From positions 64,624,099-64,688,098 of the forward strand of contig NC_092861.1 of NCBI RefSeq assembly GCF_032062135.1: DNA of 64,000 bases, written 5' to 3'. Shown piece by piece: positions 36,526 to 51,350 of this stretch. The position numbers and the translations under genes were made by a program. The stretch comes from Pyxicephalus adspersus (taxonomy: Eukaryota > Chordata > Amphibia > Anura > Pyxicephalidae). Every line of letters begins with the position of its first letter. Position 1 is the first letter of the stretch. The notes beneath the pieces were generated by a model. The model was not told where the DNA came from. It did no database searches and saw only the letters and a program-made list of their open reading frames with translations.

Positions 36526-37378
36526 CTAAAAATAAAAAAATACAAGGTTAAGACAATTTTGAACACTACTTAACATATAATTCTTTTTATCTAATAAAAA
36601 ATTGTATTTATCACTTCACCTATTCTAATAACAGACACAAACTATGTCCACACATATATTAATATGTATTGTATACAGAAGGCAGCTTGAGGTAGTAAAT
36701 GAACTAAACAGCACAGACAGAACTTGATTCTATCGCACCTTGACCATTGGTTTTAAATTAGGCAATTAAGAAGTTGTCAACAATTGTATGGTTTATTACT
36801 TAACAATCTGGGTGTGATAGTCTATTGTCAAAAAAATTACAAATCTATACTATGTGTTTTCTAGGGTGCAAATGAAAGCTTTTAAAGTGCAAGCCTAAAC
36901 TTTGCCCAATAAATAAATGTAAATAAATACATTTGTTTAGCCCACCTATCAGCTACTGATATGTACCAATGTGCCATCTGAACCTCACTGTCCTGTTCCA
37001 CTTTGAATAGTTGATTCTTAAGAATTGGGAATTATATAATATGTAACAATTTCCGTTTCTTTCCACCAAGCAGAGCTGAATTTCCAAGAGAACCAATGTT
37101 AGGGTAGCACGTTTTGCCACTATATCACATGGAAAGTTAAAGATTGTAATGAGTAAGGAGAAGCCAGCCCATCTTCACTGTCTGTATTGACATGACCTGC
37201 CCAATCAGATGCCAAATACCTCCTGAATTATAAAGTGCCAACTTGGACCAATAGATCTATCCCCTGGTGCAATACTGCAGGAGTAATCATCGTCTTACAA
37301 AGTCCATGGTCATGTCACTAACTGACTTCTCAGAGGAGCTAACAATCTACTGTTCCATATGTCATGGAAACAATCCCT

Positions 37379-37512
37379 GTTTTGGGATGTGGGAGGAAAC
37401 CCATGGATTCACAGGCAGAACATACAAATTCCATGCAGGTAGTTTCCTGACTGATATTTGAAGCTGGAACCTTATGCTTTAAAGACAAAAGTGCTAGCCA
37501 CTGAGCCACCCC
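37379..37512 (-). mobile_element. LINE/SINE internal 3' region (L2/CR1-like), minus strand
   Basis: Read on the minus strand, it has GGGTTTCCTCCCACATCCCA preceded by a tRNA-SINE-like or LINE-like ATGGAATTTGTATGTTCTGC segment. The plus strand reads GGGATGTGGGAGGAAACCCA. The terminal TGTACAGCGC box is missing from this copy. Confidence 0.65.
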
Positions 37513-40500
37513 ATTTATGTGATATCCTATATTTGTCCTGCCAGACCAAAATGATTGTAGTGTGTAAAAGGCACGTGTCCCTCTGTGAGCTATTTAATAT
37601 AAGCAAAACAGACCCAAAGGTGCTTCTTATTTTTACATTTTGGGATATTTTCAGTTACAGTTTAAAGTGATTGTAATTGGGTCATCTTCAATAAAATTCA
37701 TTTGAACAAGCTAAGAAACAGCAAATACTGGAATAGTGTAACTCTATCAGAAGAGAGCTGAGCAATCCAGGTAAGGAAAAAGTAGAAATAGTTATCCTAT
37801 AATACAAAGACGTCTTTATGCTATGTCTGTGACAGCATGTCTCCAGATTAGTAAACACTGTGTTATAAGTCAATAAGTGCCCAGCAGAGGCGGGCAGCAC
37901 ATCACAAGCAGTACAAGAGCACAGCATGGCACATACTGACCCATACAACACATCACAGATACCAGCACTGCATTCAGCTCCTGCTCACTGCTGTACAGAT
38001 GCCACATCATTCTTCCAGCACCTCTTCATGTCAAATTAAAGAAGATTTAGCTTTTTTGCAGTGCAGGAAGGAAAATTCACTGACGAGAGAAGCTCCGCCT
38101 GCTGTACTAAAACCAGCAGCAACTCCCATTTAAAAAAGCCACACAAGCCTGAGCTGCATTACTGAATGACACAAAAAAGCTCTGTAATATCAACTGTACT
38201 TCACTGTCCAGGGGGTATTACTGTACGGGGAGGTCAGGGGGGCCAAATATCACATATAAGAAATATTTACCTTTATTCCTGATGTTAGTAAATGAGGTAG
38301 GAATTATTAAACAACACTTTGCACATTTCACCTAAATAAGTAAATATTGATGTGGTGGTGGGGCAGATGTCAGTACACACAGGCATAGATTTATAGACAC
38401 CACAAAAACAAGACTCCTACTATACAGCATGAAAAGCACTACTTAGGTGATCCGTAAGGTTACAAGGTCAGTTCCACATCGCATAAATGGGCTGTGTTAC
38501 CGAAAGGTCAGAGAAAACAAAAAATAAGCCAAGAAAGTATTGTACAGTTGTACAGGCTCTTCTCCTACACTGAACTTGCTTTCCCTGCTTTCTCTGCACA
38601 CTGTGTGCCGCTCACAATATGCATTGAAAGCTGCACATGTCCAATAATATTAATATTAGACTTATTTCTTAGATGGAGGACATCCAGCATCACTTATCCT
38701 TTACTCCCCAGCCTGACCTTCTCTGGGCTCCCCCTTTCCTTCATTAGATTTGTTATTTTAATCATCGAGGTTCAGCATCCCATCTCTGTGTTACCTAGTG
38801 AAAGCTGCATGCAAATACATTCTGCCATGAAATGCCCACTCCACCAGCCTGACTTCTACCCCCAAGAAAGGGCATTTTGGTATTTGTAAAACGCTTCTCC
38901 TATGTTTAGATCATTGGTGACATCAGGCATGAGGGTTCTTAGGAGGAGAAATGAGGCAGGGTGCAGTGATGATGTCAGAAATACACCCTGCTGGTCCCAA
39001 GATCTGTCTGTATTGTGAATAGAAGTACAGAGACCTAGTAATAATATCACTGCATCTAGAACAAGATATGTATGATATCTTGTGGCATCTATACAATAAT
39101 TTTAGGGAGCATTAGTCAGTTGTCTTTTCTTTGTATCTGTGCCTTGTTACTAGGAAGTGAGGGAATATCATATTTCCCTTGTGTCCAAAAAACATTTGTG
39201 TTTTTTTTCTCCAAAGCTGCTTTAGGAACTCATTAATTTAAATGTAAAGACAAGGCACAACTAAGCCATTCTTCAGATCTATATTGGTTAAATAACTGTA
39301 TCATTTTTTTTATTGTTGTGGAATGAATTGGGGAAAGTTGAAAACCTTCAACATGTTTGTAACCTTTCCTGTGCTCTTATTAAAAACTCCATTCTCTACA
39401 ATGTTTCCTAAATTTGTCTAAACAGAGATTTTAGTAGAAGAATCAGGTTTCTAAAACCCACATGTGAATGTCAATATTATGTGACTGTTCAGACCTCAGG
39501 TCAGATGTATTAGCAGTGTATCTTTAACAAGTGGTGTTAATTTTTAACAAATAGTTTGGTTTGTTTTAGACAAGAGACAGGGCAGTGCTGTATTTACCAG
39601 CCTTGTCATATCACCTGATCATCACAGGCATTTAACATTCTACAACCCCAGGAAAGGATCCTCCTGTGCAGGTAACAAATTGTTCTCATTATGACTACAA
39701 AAGTGTAGTGTGTGGGAGATCTCATGAATCAGAAGCATTTACTAAAGGATCTTCTGCAGAACTAAAGCTAAGGCTGGTTTGATTGTCAGATAATAACGTT
39801 TAAAGCTCAATGTTTAATCATTTGACTTTTAACACCCCCTCCCTCAAATCAAAATGCTCATGACATTTTTCAGTGAAACTTCTCTGTTTCACTTTACATA
39901 TTTTATTTTAGAAGCAGTGACATCATCACAAGGTCGGTATACATAGATTACTGGAAACATCACAGCACCCAGCTTCCATGCTGCTGTATTCAATTCAAGA
40001 CCCAATTTTAATTTCATAGCCCTGATATACGCAGTGGGCTTCACAAACATTGAAATGGTTTCACTCTCAGTCACTCTGGAGGAGTAGGCAGAATGCTCTA
40101 GGTAATAAAGGGGTAGGCCAGGGATAGTAAGGCTGGGGAGGAAAGGTTCAGATGATACAGGATGTCCTCCAAACAGTAAATGATGTTTGCTCTGTATGAC
40201 TTGCTGCAGCTTCGAATGCCCATTTTAAGAAGCTCCCCGTGGCCAGCGAAATCAGGGTATTTATATTTTATATAACTACAGCCTGAACATCTGTATAAGA
40301 GGGAAAGCTGGAAACATCTTAAAGCATTATTATTGCTTGCCTTTTAGTTCAGGTTTAAGCTGGCCATGAATATCAAATGACAGTCAAACGTGCAGCAGAG
40401 GTCTGACTGTTTAAAGAAGTCAGAATGTAGGTGGCATCTGGATAGTTACATACTGCAGTTATTGCATTAATATCTAATTCCAGGCAGTAGGCGATGAGTG

Positions 40501-41050
40501 CAAAGCTTTCAATTTCTGTTTCCTTTAAGTAAGAATCACTGCAATGATTTGAACAGCCTATGCTCTGAACAGCCTTCTTTCCATTTGCAGCTCACAGTGA
40601 GGGGGCCATCTAGATTAACAGTCTACATAAACAGATGAAACAACAGTGCATTGCTATTATTCATTTGGTAATAAAATGTTGTATATATTGGGTATTATTT
40701 GTGCTTGCCTTTTAACAAACAAACAAGACATCTTTCAAGCTGCTGTGAAAGCATCACCATGATCAGCCCTAAAGCTGCTGCATTCTACAGGGATGTGGAA
40801 TCCAGCACACCCTTATCACCCAATTGTTGTACCTTGGTTATGCTTTACTCATCCCAGCCTACTAACTGAAATCAATACACTCTCTATGACACTATCTAAA
40901 CAATTAAACTCAATCTAAACAATTGTAATACAATGCAATCAATGGAAGTGTAAATGGTGGGAGGGCATGATATCACCTGCAATGGATTAGTTTACCCAAA
41001 CAATGGAGGTCAATTGATAGATGAAGCCCCTGGCTTCCTAAAAGTCTTAA

Positions 41051-41473
41051 GGTGCGTACACACTTCAAATTTTTATCGTTCCAATCGAACGACGAACGAT
41101 CGATTGGGCAAAAAATCGTTCGTAAAAAAGTAACCAACGACGCCGACGAACGAGGAAAGTCGCTGGAAACGAACGACCGGACCGACGGATCGGATTGGGT
41201 GACGATCGTTGAACATCGTTCGTGTGTACAGTCGTTCGTTGATCGTCCATGTTCAGAGCATGCGTGATGAACGAACATCCATTCACTTTCCTGTCGTGCA
41301 CATAGTTCCTCTATCGCTCAAACAATCGTATCTATTGTGTGTACAATATCTACGAACGATCGTGTCGTTAACTCTATGTGCAGGATCGGTGCAATACGAT
41401 CGTTCATATATATCGTGCATGAACGTTCGTCGTTCGTTTTCCAACGATAATAATTGGAAGTGTGTATGTAGCT
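41051..41473. mobile_element. CpG-rich MITE flanked by TTAA
   Basis: The left end GGTGCGTACACACTTCAAAT and the inverse complement of the right end AGCTACATACACACTTCCAA share a long imperfect inverted repeat that continues through ATCGTT and CGAACGACGAACG. TTAA lies on both sides (41047-41050 and 41474-41477). The interior is full of self-complementary CGAACGATCG-type motifs, unusual in an AT-rich intron. A TTAA target suggests piggyBac-like mobility, but a 3-bp TTA or TAA Harbinger-type duplication would look the same. Open frames through it on both strands are by-products of the symmetry. Confidence 0.75.
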
Positions 41474-44400
41474 TTAAGCCCCTTACAGACGTCGGATTAA
41501 TATGAGATTTCTGTCACTGAGAATGATCTTTAATGGGATGGTCGAATAAGCGGCACCCCGATGTGCTCTCCTTCAAAGAAAAGAACAGCAGTTGTTCTCT
41601 ATAGGCTGTTTATCAATTTTCCAGGGTGGACTGATGAATCTATATACACCACTTTATCAGACGAGATTAGTACTGTTCATTTTTGGTAACAATCATCTAT
41701 CTGACTTGTATACACAGAATCTGTGATCTCCTGAAATAATTACTGACTTTTCCTGTCCTCTTGGAGGTTTAGTTGTTCCTGACAATATTTCAGTGTTTTA
41801 GCACCTCTTGCTGCATTCTCAATAATAACAACTTTAAATGTAACTTATTACATACATGTAATAGGATGTGATCAATACACCTAAAGAGAAACATAATATA
41901 ACAGCTGATGACTTGGTTCTCCTGAGTCTACCCAACTGATAATATCTGATTTGCATGGACTGAAACTTTACTACATGCTTGATTCCAGAAATTCCTCCTT
42001 GCCTGAATCAAGCAGTAGCTTTTTATTGATGTAAGCAGTGTATAGAACAATAACAATGTTGTGCTTTTGTTCAGCAGAGCATGGTAACTCCCACAAATCA
42101 CTAATGCAATGATTTAGTGCTTTTATATATACGCATTAATTGTCACTGCTACTTCTCATCTTTATAAATAGTAGGAATTAATACAACGAATTACACTCAC
42201 ACATAAGGAACTGAGATTTACAAAGTATTTAAAATTCACAAGCACTGTTAGTGTTGCATCTGAATACAAATAGAGTATTGTGTGGCATATTGAAAGTCTC
42301 TGTATGGTGTAAGCAAACACACTTGGTGCCAGAAACAAACACAAAAGGCAGAAAAAGGAGGAATGTGCATGTGGATAAATGGAATAGTGTTTATACAGCA
42401 TCCACATTTAGTTAGTATAAGTTTGTGTTTTTGATACCATTTTTGTACTGTGGAGCTTTTACTGCATTATATTGCAATCTATGTTTGTATTGTAAATGTC
42501 ACAAACATATGTGACAATCATAAATGTTATACTAGGAAACAATTACACCCCGTGTCAGAAAACCTTCCCCTGGGGGAAACAGTAACTAGAAAATCAGGTA
42601 AAGCCACCCCATAGTGTTAGTATTGTAGAGGTATAGTATTTATTGTAGAGGATGAGGGCTCTGGTTGCAATATGTGGCAGTGTAATGCAGTTTAGTATTC
42701 ATTAATTTCAACTAATGTACCTTTAATGCAACAAGTTAAATACCTGATTGTGACCAGGTACAATCCCTGTACAACGGAGCTCACACTGGGAAAGGGAGAA
42801 ACAGAACATGGAATAAGTGAATTGTATTACAGTGTTGACAAGGAAGAGGCGATATTTGGAGGGAAAGATGTATAAGATAGGGATGTCTGGTGTAGAAGAG
42901 TTATGGAAATGTAAGAACCAGATGAACAGAATTACAAGTCACTTGGCTGGTAAACCATTGCTCATCCATGTATTTCATAAAACAAGTATACATCAACAAC
43001 TAAATTACAGCTATAACAGTATGTGAATAGTAGAAGGAAGTAATTTCAGAAGTAAGAAAACAATGTCATTAAACATAATAAAGCTAAATCTTTGTTAAAA
43101 CACAAAACAAATTATTGGTAGTAAATATAATAATGTAAGAAATTAAGCATGATAAAGGCTGAGGCATGGAAGGTGAGTCAGCCAATGACATAGTGAATGT
43201 GAAATTAGAACAGGCACTAAATATCTGTAGCTACCCAGACACAGCAACTTCACATTCATCCCACCTTCCCTCCACCATGCTGAGATGGTAAAGCAGGGTG
43301 AATCATCTGTTCCAATGTCACTTTTCAACAAACCACTAAAATGTTATTTAATAATCCTTCCAACTTTACAACTTGAGAAAAAAGGGGATGCTGATAAAGA
43401 GGAAAGACAAAGGCCAAGGCTAAAAGTAGGTGTAACAGCATCGTGCTAAATAGTTAACATGGTCTACAGAAGTATGGTAAAATAGAGCCAGAGCCTTGTC
43501 ACTGTGTACACTGCACACAAATGTCACAGCGCTTCTATCCACAGAAAACTCTCTAATTACTGTGAGTCATGCAGGTACAAAAATCTCGGCACAAAGAATC
43601 TTTTTTTACTAAATGCTTTTCTGTTCATTAATGAAAAGCTAACACTTTGATGGGACCTACCAACTGTAGTTTATCAAATAATTAAATCAAGGTGATGCAA
43701 AATATTAAATGATAGTTGTCTTTCATAGATACATGCATTTGTGCATAGATACATGCTGTGCTAAAGCGGTTCATTTAAAATAATTGGGCTGGCAGTGCAA
43801 GTAAATGCTGGAAAAACACACCAAGATAATTTATAGTAACTTAGCACACCAATGTGTATATGTACTACAGTGCATCAGCAGCTATTGTATGTATGCACAT
43901 ATAGAAATGTGTGTTAATGGGCATTGTGCTAATAATGCATAATAAAAATTGCATGTTACAGCAAAGCAACGGAAAGAAGCTGGCAGCAGAGTTCTGGCTT
44001 TGTGTGAGAACAGCCATCTGACATATTCCTGAGTCACACCCACAGTGCTGCAACCAGTTCTCACTCCCTGCTAATTTCAGAACTATACAAAAAAACTTCA
44101 TTAAAACTTGGAAACTAGCAACTGTAAATAACTGGTGGTCAGAATTATGTAATACATATATATAACACAGCATTTAGAGGGCAGTGCCCAGGGGTATTTA
44201 ATGTACAAAATAGCATATAGGGAGCAGTGGTCAGAACTTTGATGTCAGAAGTATGCAAAGCATAGAGTGCAGGTATATACAAAACACAAAAGAAAAGAAC
44301 TAGCTTTTATTATTGCTGAAAGTCTCTTTTTAGAAAATGTAAAAAAGCAATTACATTACACTAGCATTTAAATTAGACATATCTATCACATTAATGTCAC

Positions 44401-44559
44401 CCTCACAATCATGTATATTAACCCATGATAGGCATATCAAATCTAACTATAAGAAAGCTCTGGTTATTACAACTCCCACTTGACGATGGTGAACATAACA
44501 AAATATTGCCATAAGTGAAAAGCTTTTAGTGTTTTATTGCAAGGATTAAATAAACATAA

Positions 44560-44563
<4 letters not shown>

Positions 44564-44594
<31 letters not shown>
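44564..44594. repeat. (TA)n microsatellite
   Basis: An uninterrupted TA run of about 15 units. Confidence 0.95.
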
Positions 44595-44595
<1 letters not shown>

Positions 44596-47084
44596 TAAGC
44601 AAAGCTAAATACTTTTAACAGGTGTGATGTGCAGGCCCCCATAGGTCATACCTGCTTCAGTTTTTAGTGTTCTCTGCTTCACCTGGGTGAATGCTGGGTG
44701 TTCTGATCAGCTCTAAAGAACCCCAAAAGCAGAGAAAATCTGCTGCCTTTAATAAAACAGAGATTGTCATACTGTAATACAGCTGTGTTGTGGACATTTA
44801 TTGGAGAGTCATTTAAAAGTAATGGCAATGCAGTAATGTATACTATGGTGTGTTACCACAACATGGTAGATTAAACAAATCCAAGTGTCAGGCTCTAAAG
44901 CCTCATGTGTGGGGGTATTTTTCTCCTGAGTGTAGGGCCAATAAGAGGCACTTATAACACAAGTGTCTAAGCTGCTAGAGTGGTAAATGACAGCTAAAAA
45001 TGACAGCTAACAAAGCCTTAGTTATTTATTTCTAACAACACCTTTGTTGTATGACAGTTTTTAGTGTTTACCATCAGCACTGAGATCTGGCAGAGGCAGT
45101 ATGGCCTTACTGCTTTAAGACCCATACCGACATCAGACATCAGATTTTGATCACCTGCAATGATCCTTTCTGATTGTTTCCACTGACAGATGAACAAATG
45201 TGCATTGTACACACAGCATTGTGAGGAAGGGAGCAAACAAGCTAGCAGCAACCCCATATGCTCTCCTCCATGGGAAAACACAGTGGTCATACCCAATCAG
45301 TCGCGCTTGTCTTGGCAAATTGATGAACAATGATGGGGGACCACTGGACACATGCTAGATTTTCACCCGAGACAAGCATGGCTGTGACAATCATCTGATG
45401 TGTGTACAAAGTTTTACTTTCTGTTTTCTTTTAGAAGAAAGAATAACATAAAAAAAGTATTCAAAACAGTAGTAGAAAGGTCCTGGTTATTGGTTCTATT
45501 TTATCAATTAAATTCTCTAATTGTACATTAATCGAGCCTAGACATTCATTTACTTCTGGAGCAAGCTGTGCTTTAATATGCAAAAGAACCAACTGCAGAA
45601 ATTGTCATTGTCATTAAGGTTACAAGAGGCTGCAGAAGAGCTCACTCACAGCAGTGTTTAGCAAAAAATTTCTTCTGCAGGTCATGTGAACTGCCCCCTC
45701 CCCACTATCAAGCCTCCCTGTCCTGCACAGAACATTCGCTCGTACTTAGGAGGCATCCATATTTCAGATGTCTTTAACTCGGGGACTACCTGTATATAGG
45801 GAATTTCATTGGCCAATGATGGTCTTACCTATTTGTGCAAACATGCAATCTGACCACTAGATGTCACCATTGTCACATACAGTACAAGTTATTAAGGGGT
45901 CAGCTTGTTTTATGTTTTGTGAGATTTTTTAGAACTAATATACAGAACATATAAACATGTATATAAAAATAAACAACATTTTCTGTGCCTGATGTTTAAA
46001 GGTGTCACAGCTCCCTATACCATTTAATAAGGCTGCGACTCACCAAACATCTGATATTCACATTGGACAATACTAAAAGAGGCAGCAGGGGAACAATAAT
46101 TCCAAGTTTAATGGGTAAATTCTGTAACACTAGGTGATAATCTTTCTGAGCTTTATGAGACGACCTCCAGAAACTGCAAAAATGTATTTATTAGATACAG
46201 TTATAATAAATAATCTTCCATTATAAAAGCAATTAATTAAATAACACTTTGTAACAGATAAAAAACCTAACAACTCTATTTAGCACAAGGCGAGACATGA
46301 CCTTCACATTTATAGTAGACATAGCAATCCTGGCCTGCTCTAAAGGATGAGACAACAATCATCAACAGAGGTGATTCCATATGACTAGAATAATTGATTG
46401 TGCTAACTTCTAGTACCGCCAGCTCCTACATTTATCATTGTCTACAAAAACAATTTTACATTCTAAGAATACAGTAGTAACAACAAAAGAAATGTATTAC
46501 TGAATACAGCAAACCCCGGCCCTCAGAAATATTTGTGTCTGCCAACACACATACACATATATGTACATTATATACACCCACTCCAATATCCCTTTTTGTA
46601 TGCTGCATGATATGTGTACAATTGTTTTAACATGTATACATTCAGAACTAACAATTTCCAGTTTTGTAGTGCACACAAATAATCTCCAAATGTCCCAATA
46701 AATATTACAGAAGAGACTGCTTGCAAAATTTAAAGACAGTAATTTCCTCTGGGCATGTTTCAGTGAATGTCAGATACACTGCTTTATAAACTGACCCCTT
46801 AAAAATATAAAAAGGTAATATAAACAAGAAATTTAAATATTTTACAGCTTATCAGCTTAGAGTTATACCCAAATGATGTTGTATAATAGGTTTTTATGTC
46901 AGTTCTTGCATCTCAAACAATTGTAATCTCTTACATATGTGTCTGTTTTTTTTGCTTATAAGCATTTTTATTAGTAATACATTTTCTATTTTCTACTTTA
47001 AATACCACTTTTTATGAAAACACAAATGCAGTGACAGGCTCTCTTTATAGAGATTGTTTGGGTTATTAGACCAGTTGCTGCCTC

Positions 47085-47160
47085 TAGTCCCTATTTAATG
47101 TACAGCGCTGTGTAATATGTTGGTGCTATATTAATCCTGTTTAACAATAATAATAATGAT
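47085..47160 (+). mobile_element. LINE/SINE 3' tail fragment (L2/CR1-like)
   Basis: It has TTTAATGTACAGCGCTGTGT, AATATGTTGGTGCTATATTA and a tail of AATAATAATAATG repeats. The 5' part of the element is missing. Confidence 0.8.
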
Positions 47161-49738
47161 AATAATAGTCTTGTAGATTATGGTCAGAGGACCACATCAG
47201 TATTTCTCAAACAGGGTCCATGGGACAGTTGTGTTCATCCAGAGGTTGCAGGGGTTTGTGCCTCTCAGGTCAGTTTAACTGACACCAGTGATCTTTTTTA
47301 CTGCCAAAAATTGAGTGACGATCAGAAATATAAGAAACACTTTTCCTACTGACCACCACACCACATAATGTACTGTGAGCTGTGGATATAAAAATTACAG
47401 CAGTGCTTCCCTCAAAACATGAAAGTTATTTCAAGGGTTCTCCCATGCTAAAAAAAAAAAAAAGATTGGGAAACAGTGATACACATCCTACTTGGCCAAT
47501 GCCACTGATAAAGGACTGAACCCTGAGGTGTTCACATGAACTATAAGGTTACATAAATGCAGTGGAGATCAGTGAATATGAGCTCCTCATCCTGTAGAAG
47601 TCCTGGGCTCAAAGAAGAGCCAAGTATTGTCTGGGAACAGAAGATCTTTTATTTTAATTGACACATCCCAAAGTCACAAAAGATGACATTTTGTCATTTA
47701 ATGTAATCAAAATGACCTTTCTGCTTTTCTATATCTGCCCCCAACAATGAATTATTTTTACTGGCAGCATTATTTTATCTATAGACCAGATTTCCCAGAC
47801 TTCTGCTCCTATAACTGGCTCACTATCTTTCTAAGAGGAAGAATAAATCGTGTTGGGAAGTAACCAGGTAGCGGTACCAGTGAGTGGCAGCTTTTACATT
47901 TGTCCCTCTGCCCAGACTGTGAGAAGTATTTGTATATGTGCATGGGAGGGGACATATGATTATATTATTATTAGCCATTAGAAGGGTGCTATTTGTATAC
48001 TAACTGTGGAGACGCTGTGAGCAGTGCTGGAGGTAAATTGCATGTACTTACAGCTTATAATTCTGCTCATATTATCTGTTTATTATTACCCCCCACCATA
48101 ATCTCCCACATGTAAGTTCACATTACTATTAAATTGCAAGCTGACCACAGCCTGGAGTATGACATCCCCAGCAATGTTTTTAGGTTTACTGTACTACACA
48201 CTTAATAGGTAATGACATACGAATGCCGTGGCAATGCTAATGGCAAGCAGCTGGGTAAATGTACCTAGAAGCCTGCATACAATAGGTGCATTGTAACTAG
48301 AAATAAAGATGTGTTCCTGAACCGGGATGTACACACAACAGTTGTTTCTCAACATGGATTGATTACAGGCAACAACAGCTGCTGATCAGATCTACAACAA
48401 ACCAGTCAGGTAGTGCTATACTTGTATATATATACTGATAAACTGGAATTTCTGTGTTAATCACCATCATGGACCTGTACAGAATCAGCCAGTTTTGGAT
48501 ACAGAAGGGAAAGGCTGGAGCCTCACTTTTGCATTTATTCATCCTAATTGGGGATATTCCCTTGTCCTAGGAGTGACAGAACATCTCTCCAAGTAAGATA
48601 CTCACTGCAGCAAAAACTATTTAAAACTAGATTAGGAAAATGGTAAAGCCTGGCTATATTACAGATCCAGAACAAGCAAACATGCTGCAGAAATGTCTCC
48701 TAAACGATATGCATCTGCATTGGTGCCAAATGATCTGTATATCCAGCAACCAGTATTTTCAGGAATAAAGCTTTCCTTTAACATAATTCATAAATGATCT
48801 GGATCAATATATTCTCTACCAATTCCGAACATGTATTGGATACAAAACAAAGCAACAGTACAGCAATACAGAAAAAAAATATGATACAGTACTAAAAATG
48901 GCAAGTTTTTCCTCTCACCAGGATGTTGGTTGTCACTCATACATTGCGTGGTGGCAAAGTATAACTAATTGCAAGATAATCGAGCAGCAAGCTGCATATC
49001 AGTGTTTTACAGCAGTGTGTTATATAATCTTTCTGTAATGCTGAATAAAATGGTTAGTCACATTTCCTGGCTATAACTCCAAGACTCGAGGGCTCTTCAC
49101 ATAGGCAAGAGGTACAGATACAACACAGGGTAAAAGCTCTAACAACATCACATATTATTCTGCTACTTAGTTTAGACACATGATATAGAATGTAGGAGAT
49201 ACTAATAAATGTGAAAACATATTTATATTTCTAGTTGTATGATACGTGTCCATCCATTCCTATGCAGGTAGGAAGGCAAGGGTGGAGGATGTTTGGAATG
49301 AAGTGGTCTATTATTTCAAAAAAATTTTTTCAAGTACTTAGAAATCACTGGCAGTCATTTCTAATGACTCACATCTCAATTATCTATACACATTTATACT
49401 TTTCTGTTTTGAAATGAGTATATATGTAACATTTATTTCACAAGTGAAATGCAGTTTTATTGAGTCAATGTAGTAGGACAGAACATCTCCTGTGAATGAC
49501 AGAAGTTTTCCAAGCCCAGGTCAGCTGTTGATGTATTGTGGAAGCACATATGGTACACATGATACATTTTCAGTGCGAGACTCCCCGGCTGACTCATCAT
49601 TTCCAGGCACCAGCTGGGAGCCCGGGGTCCCAGTGCTACTGAAGAGAATAGGACAGGTGTCAGAACCGGGACATTTTCATCAGAAGCCAGGGGAAAACAT
49701 TACAGGAAAAACCTTTGTTCTCAGATGAAAAATACATG

Positions 49739-49780
49739 ATATATATATATTTATATATATATATATATATATACATATAC
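49739..49780. repeat. AT-rich (TA)n microsatellite
   Basis: A TA run with one TTTA interruption, ending in ATACATATAC. Confidence 0.93.
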
Positions 49781-51197
49781 TCTTATTCATTCAATCCTTA
49801 ATACAGGTCAATTTACCTTTACTGATACCAAACTCACACCAACCAAGGTATGCCCAGGAAACTCAGACAACAGGTCAAATCAGTCCACTGCTTTAAAAGA
49901 GCTAATTGTGTTTTGCCTTAAGAAAGACTTTGAATTTATTCATTTACCTCATCATAATAAAATAAAAGTTGTATAGTTTTAACATTGCCATTTATTATTG
50001 AGTAACTAAACCCTAAATGAGAGGAAATAATATATTGTCAGCATATTTAATTTCTTTTAGTTTTACCTGGTGGTCCTTTTACTACCACCCTTCCTGTTCT
50101 GGGATGACATCATTGATCATACTGTGTCTATACAGTGTTATCACCCTTGATTGCTCCCCTGATTTATACAACATCCTCCTGGGGGAATTTGAAGTCTACA
50201 TATGACAGCTTGGAAAGAAGATAAAACGTCTGATATATTAGTTCAGCACACATGAAAGGATAAGAATCCTGGAAGGATAAACATATATTTTTCTGTACTT
50301 GCTGAAAATGTTCTTATTCTTAAATAAATTAAGCTAATATAGTCACCACATCAATGATTAAAAGAAACATTTTTTTTTAATTGAAGATCACAGCTAAGAG
50401 GAAAACTCTGGATGTTCAAATGAAAAGAAACATCAAATTGTAGCTATAACCAGCACACCATATGTTTAATTTGATCATTTTTTCAGAACATACCAACAAA
50501 GTTCATACAGTAGCTTCAGGTAAAAGTGATGATAAAAGAGTTATCCTATGGGTTACACACAAGGTAATTAACGCGTGTGGAGTGTGGTTTCCATGCTCAT
50601 AGCAATGTAAACAACTAATGTGGATAAATATATCTGAAGTGTAAAGTACATGGAGAATATAGCTCCTTCCTACACCAATAAACTGCATAGTGATTCAAGG
50701 TCTGTTACTCGTGTGTTCAAGTTTTACTGTCAAAGGATCAGAGGCAGAAATGTATCAAAGTATCTTTTCCAGACCAAAGAATTCATTTATAATAATGCCA
50801 ACAAATTTGTTTCATTGTAATAATGCAAAATATATTCTTAATACTTTTCAAGCTAATAAAAAATAGCTTCAACCTCCAGCATATTTGAAGCGCACAAGTT
50901 TACAAGTGTTGCAAAGGTGCCTGCAAGTAGAATAATCATTAGGATATCACAGCTGAAGCCTCCTTTGGCACGAAGTGCTGTTACATGGTAGGGGGTGCTG
51001 CCTAAATGGGCATAATATGGTCAGGGTATAATGCAGACACTCTCATAAGAAGGCAGATTTAACATGCCGAAAGAAAAATTGCATGGCAATAGCAATGACA
51101 AGTATCTGCACAGATAAGACAATCATAATGCAAGTTAGTACTATTCTTTAGTAACATCAAGCGTTGTGCATACTGTGCCTGTTACTTCCCCCACCTC

Positions 51198-51350
51198 CTA
51201 GATTGTAAGCTCTTTGGGGCAGGGTCCTCTCTTTCTCCTGTGTCACTGTCCGTATCTGTCTGTCATTTGCATCCCCTATTTAATGTACAGCGCTGTGTAA
51301 TATGTTGGTGCTATGAAAATCCTGTTTATTAATAATAATAACAATAATAA
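51198..51350 (+). mobile_element. LINE/SINE 3' tail (L2/CR1-like), well preserved
   Basis: It contains the boxes TAGATTGTAAGCTCTTTGGG, CAGGGTCCTCTCTTTCTCCT, ATGTACAGCGCTGTGTAATA and an AATAATAATAACAATAAT tail. It is one of the best copies in the window and can serve as the local reference for the family. Confidence 0.82.

Noticed and set aside
38271..38330. Minus-strand donor AATAAAG followed by gtaaat with correct phase for the DERDKVQKK exon
   Set aside because: The frame upstream has no start codon before a stop, and the encoded residues do not resemble any known dystonin N-terminus.
40978..41010. Minus-strand CATTGCAG followed by gtgat, giving SIA before DERD
   Set aside because: An in-frame TAA lies directly upstream, so no coding exon can end here.
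41052..41505. Four overlapping frames with many Arg and Ser on both strands
   Set aside because: They are by-products of the self-complementary CGAACGATCG words in the MITE at 41051-41473.
45018..45296. Minus-strand frame ending QSERIIA before a GT, resembling the end of the DST isoform 2 first exon (phase 1, joins to DERD)
   Set aside because: The similarity is only a few residues. The surrounding sequence looks like a frog MITE, and the upstream part of the frame does not resemble the isoform 2 N-terminus with its membrane segment.
49492..49728. 78-residue frame rich in Pro, Gly and Ser
   Set aside because: It could be unique or repeat sequence of higher GC. No homologue is recognised and no exon signals fit.
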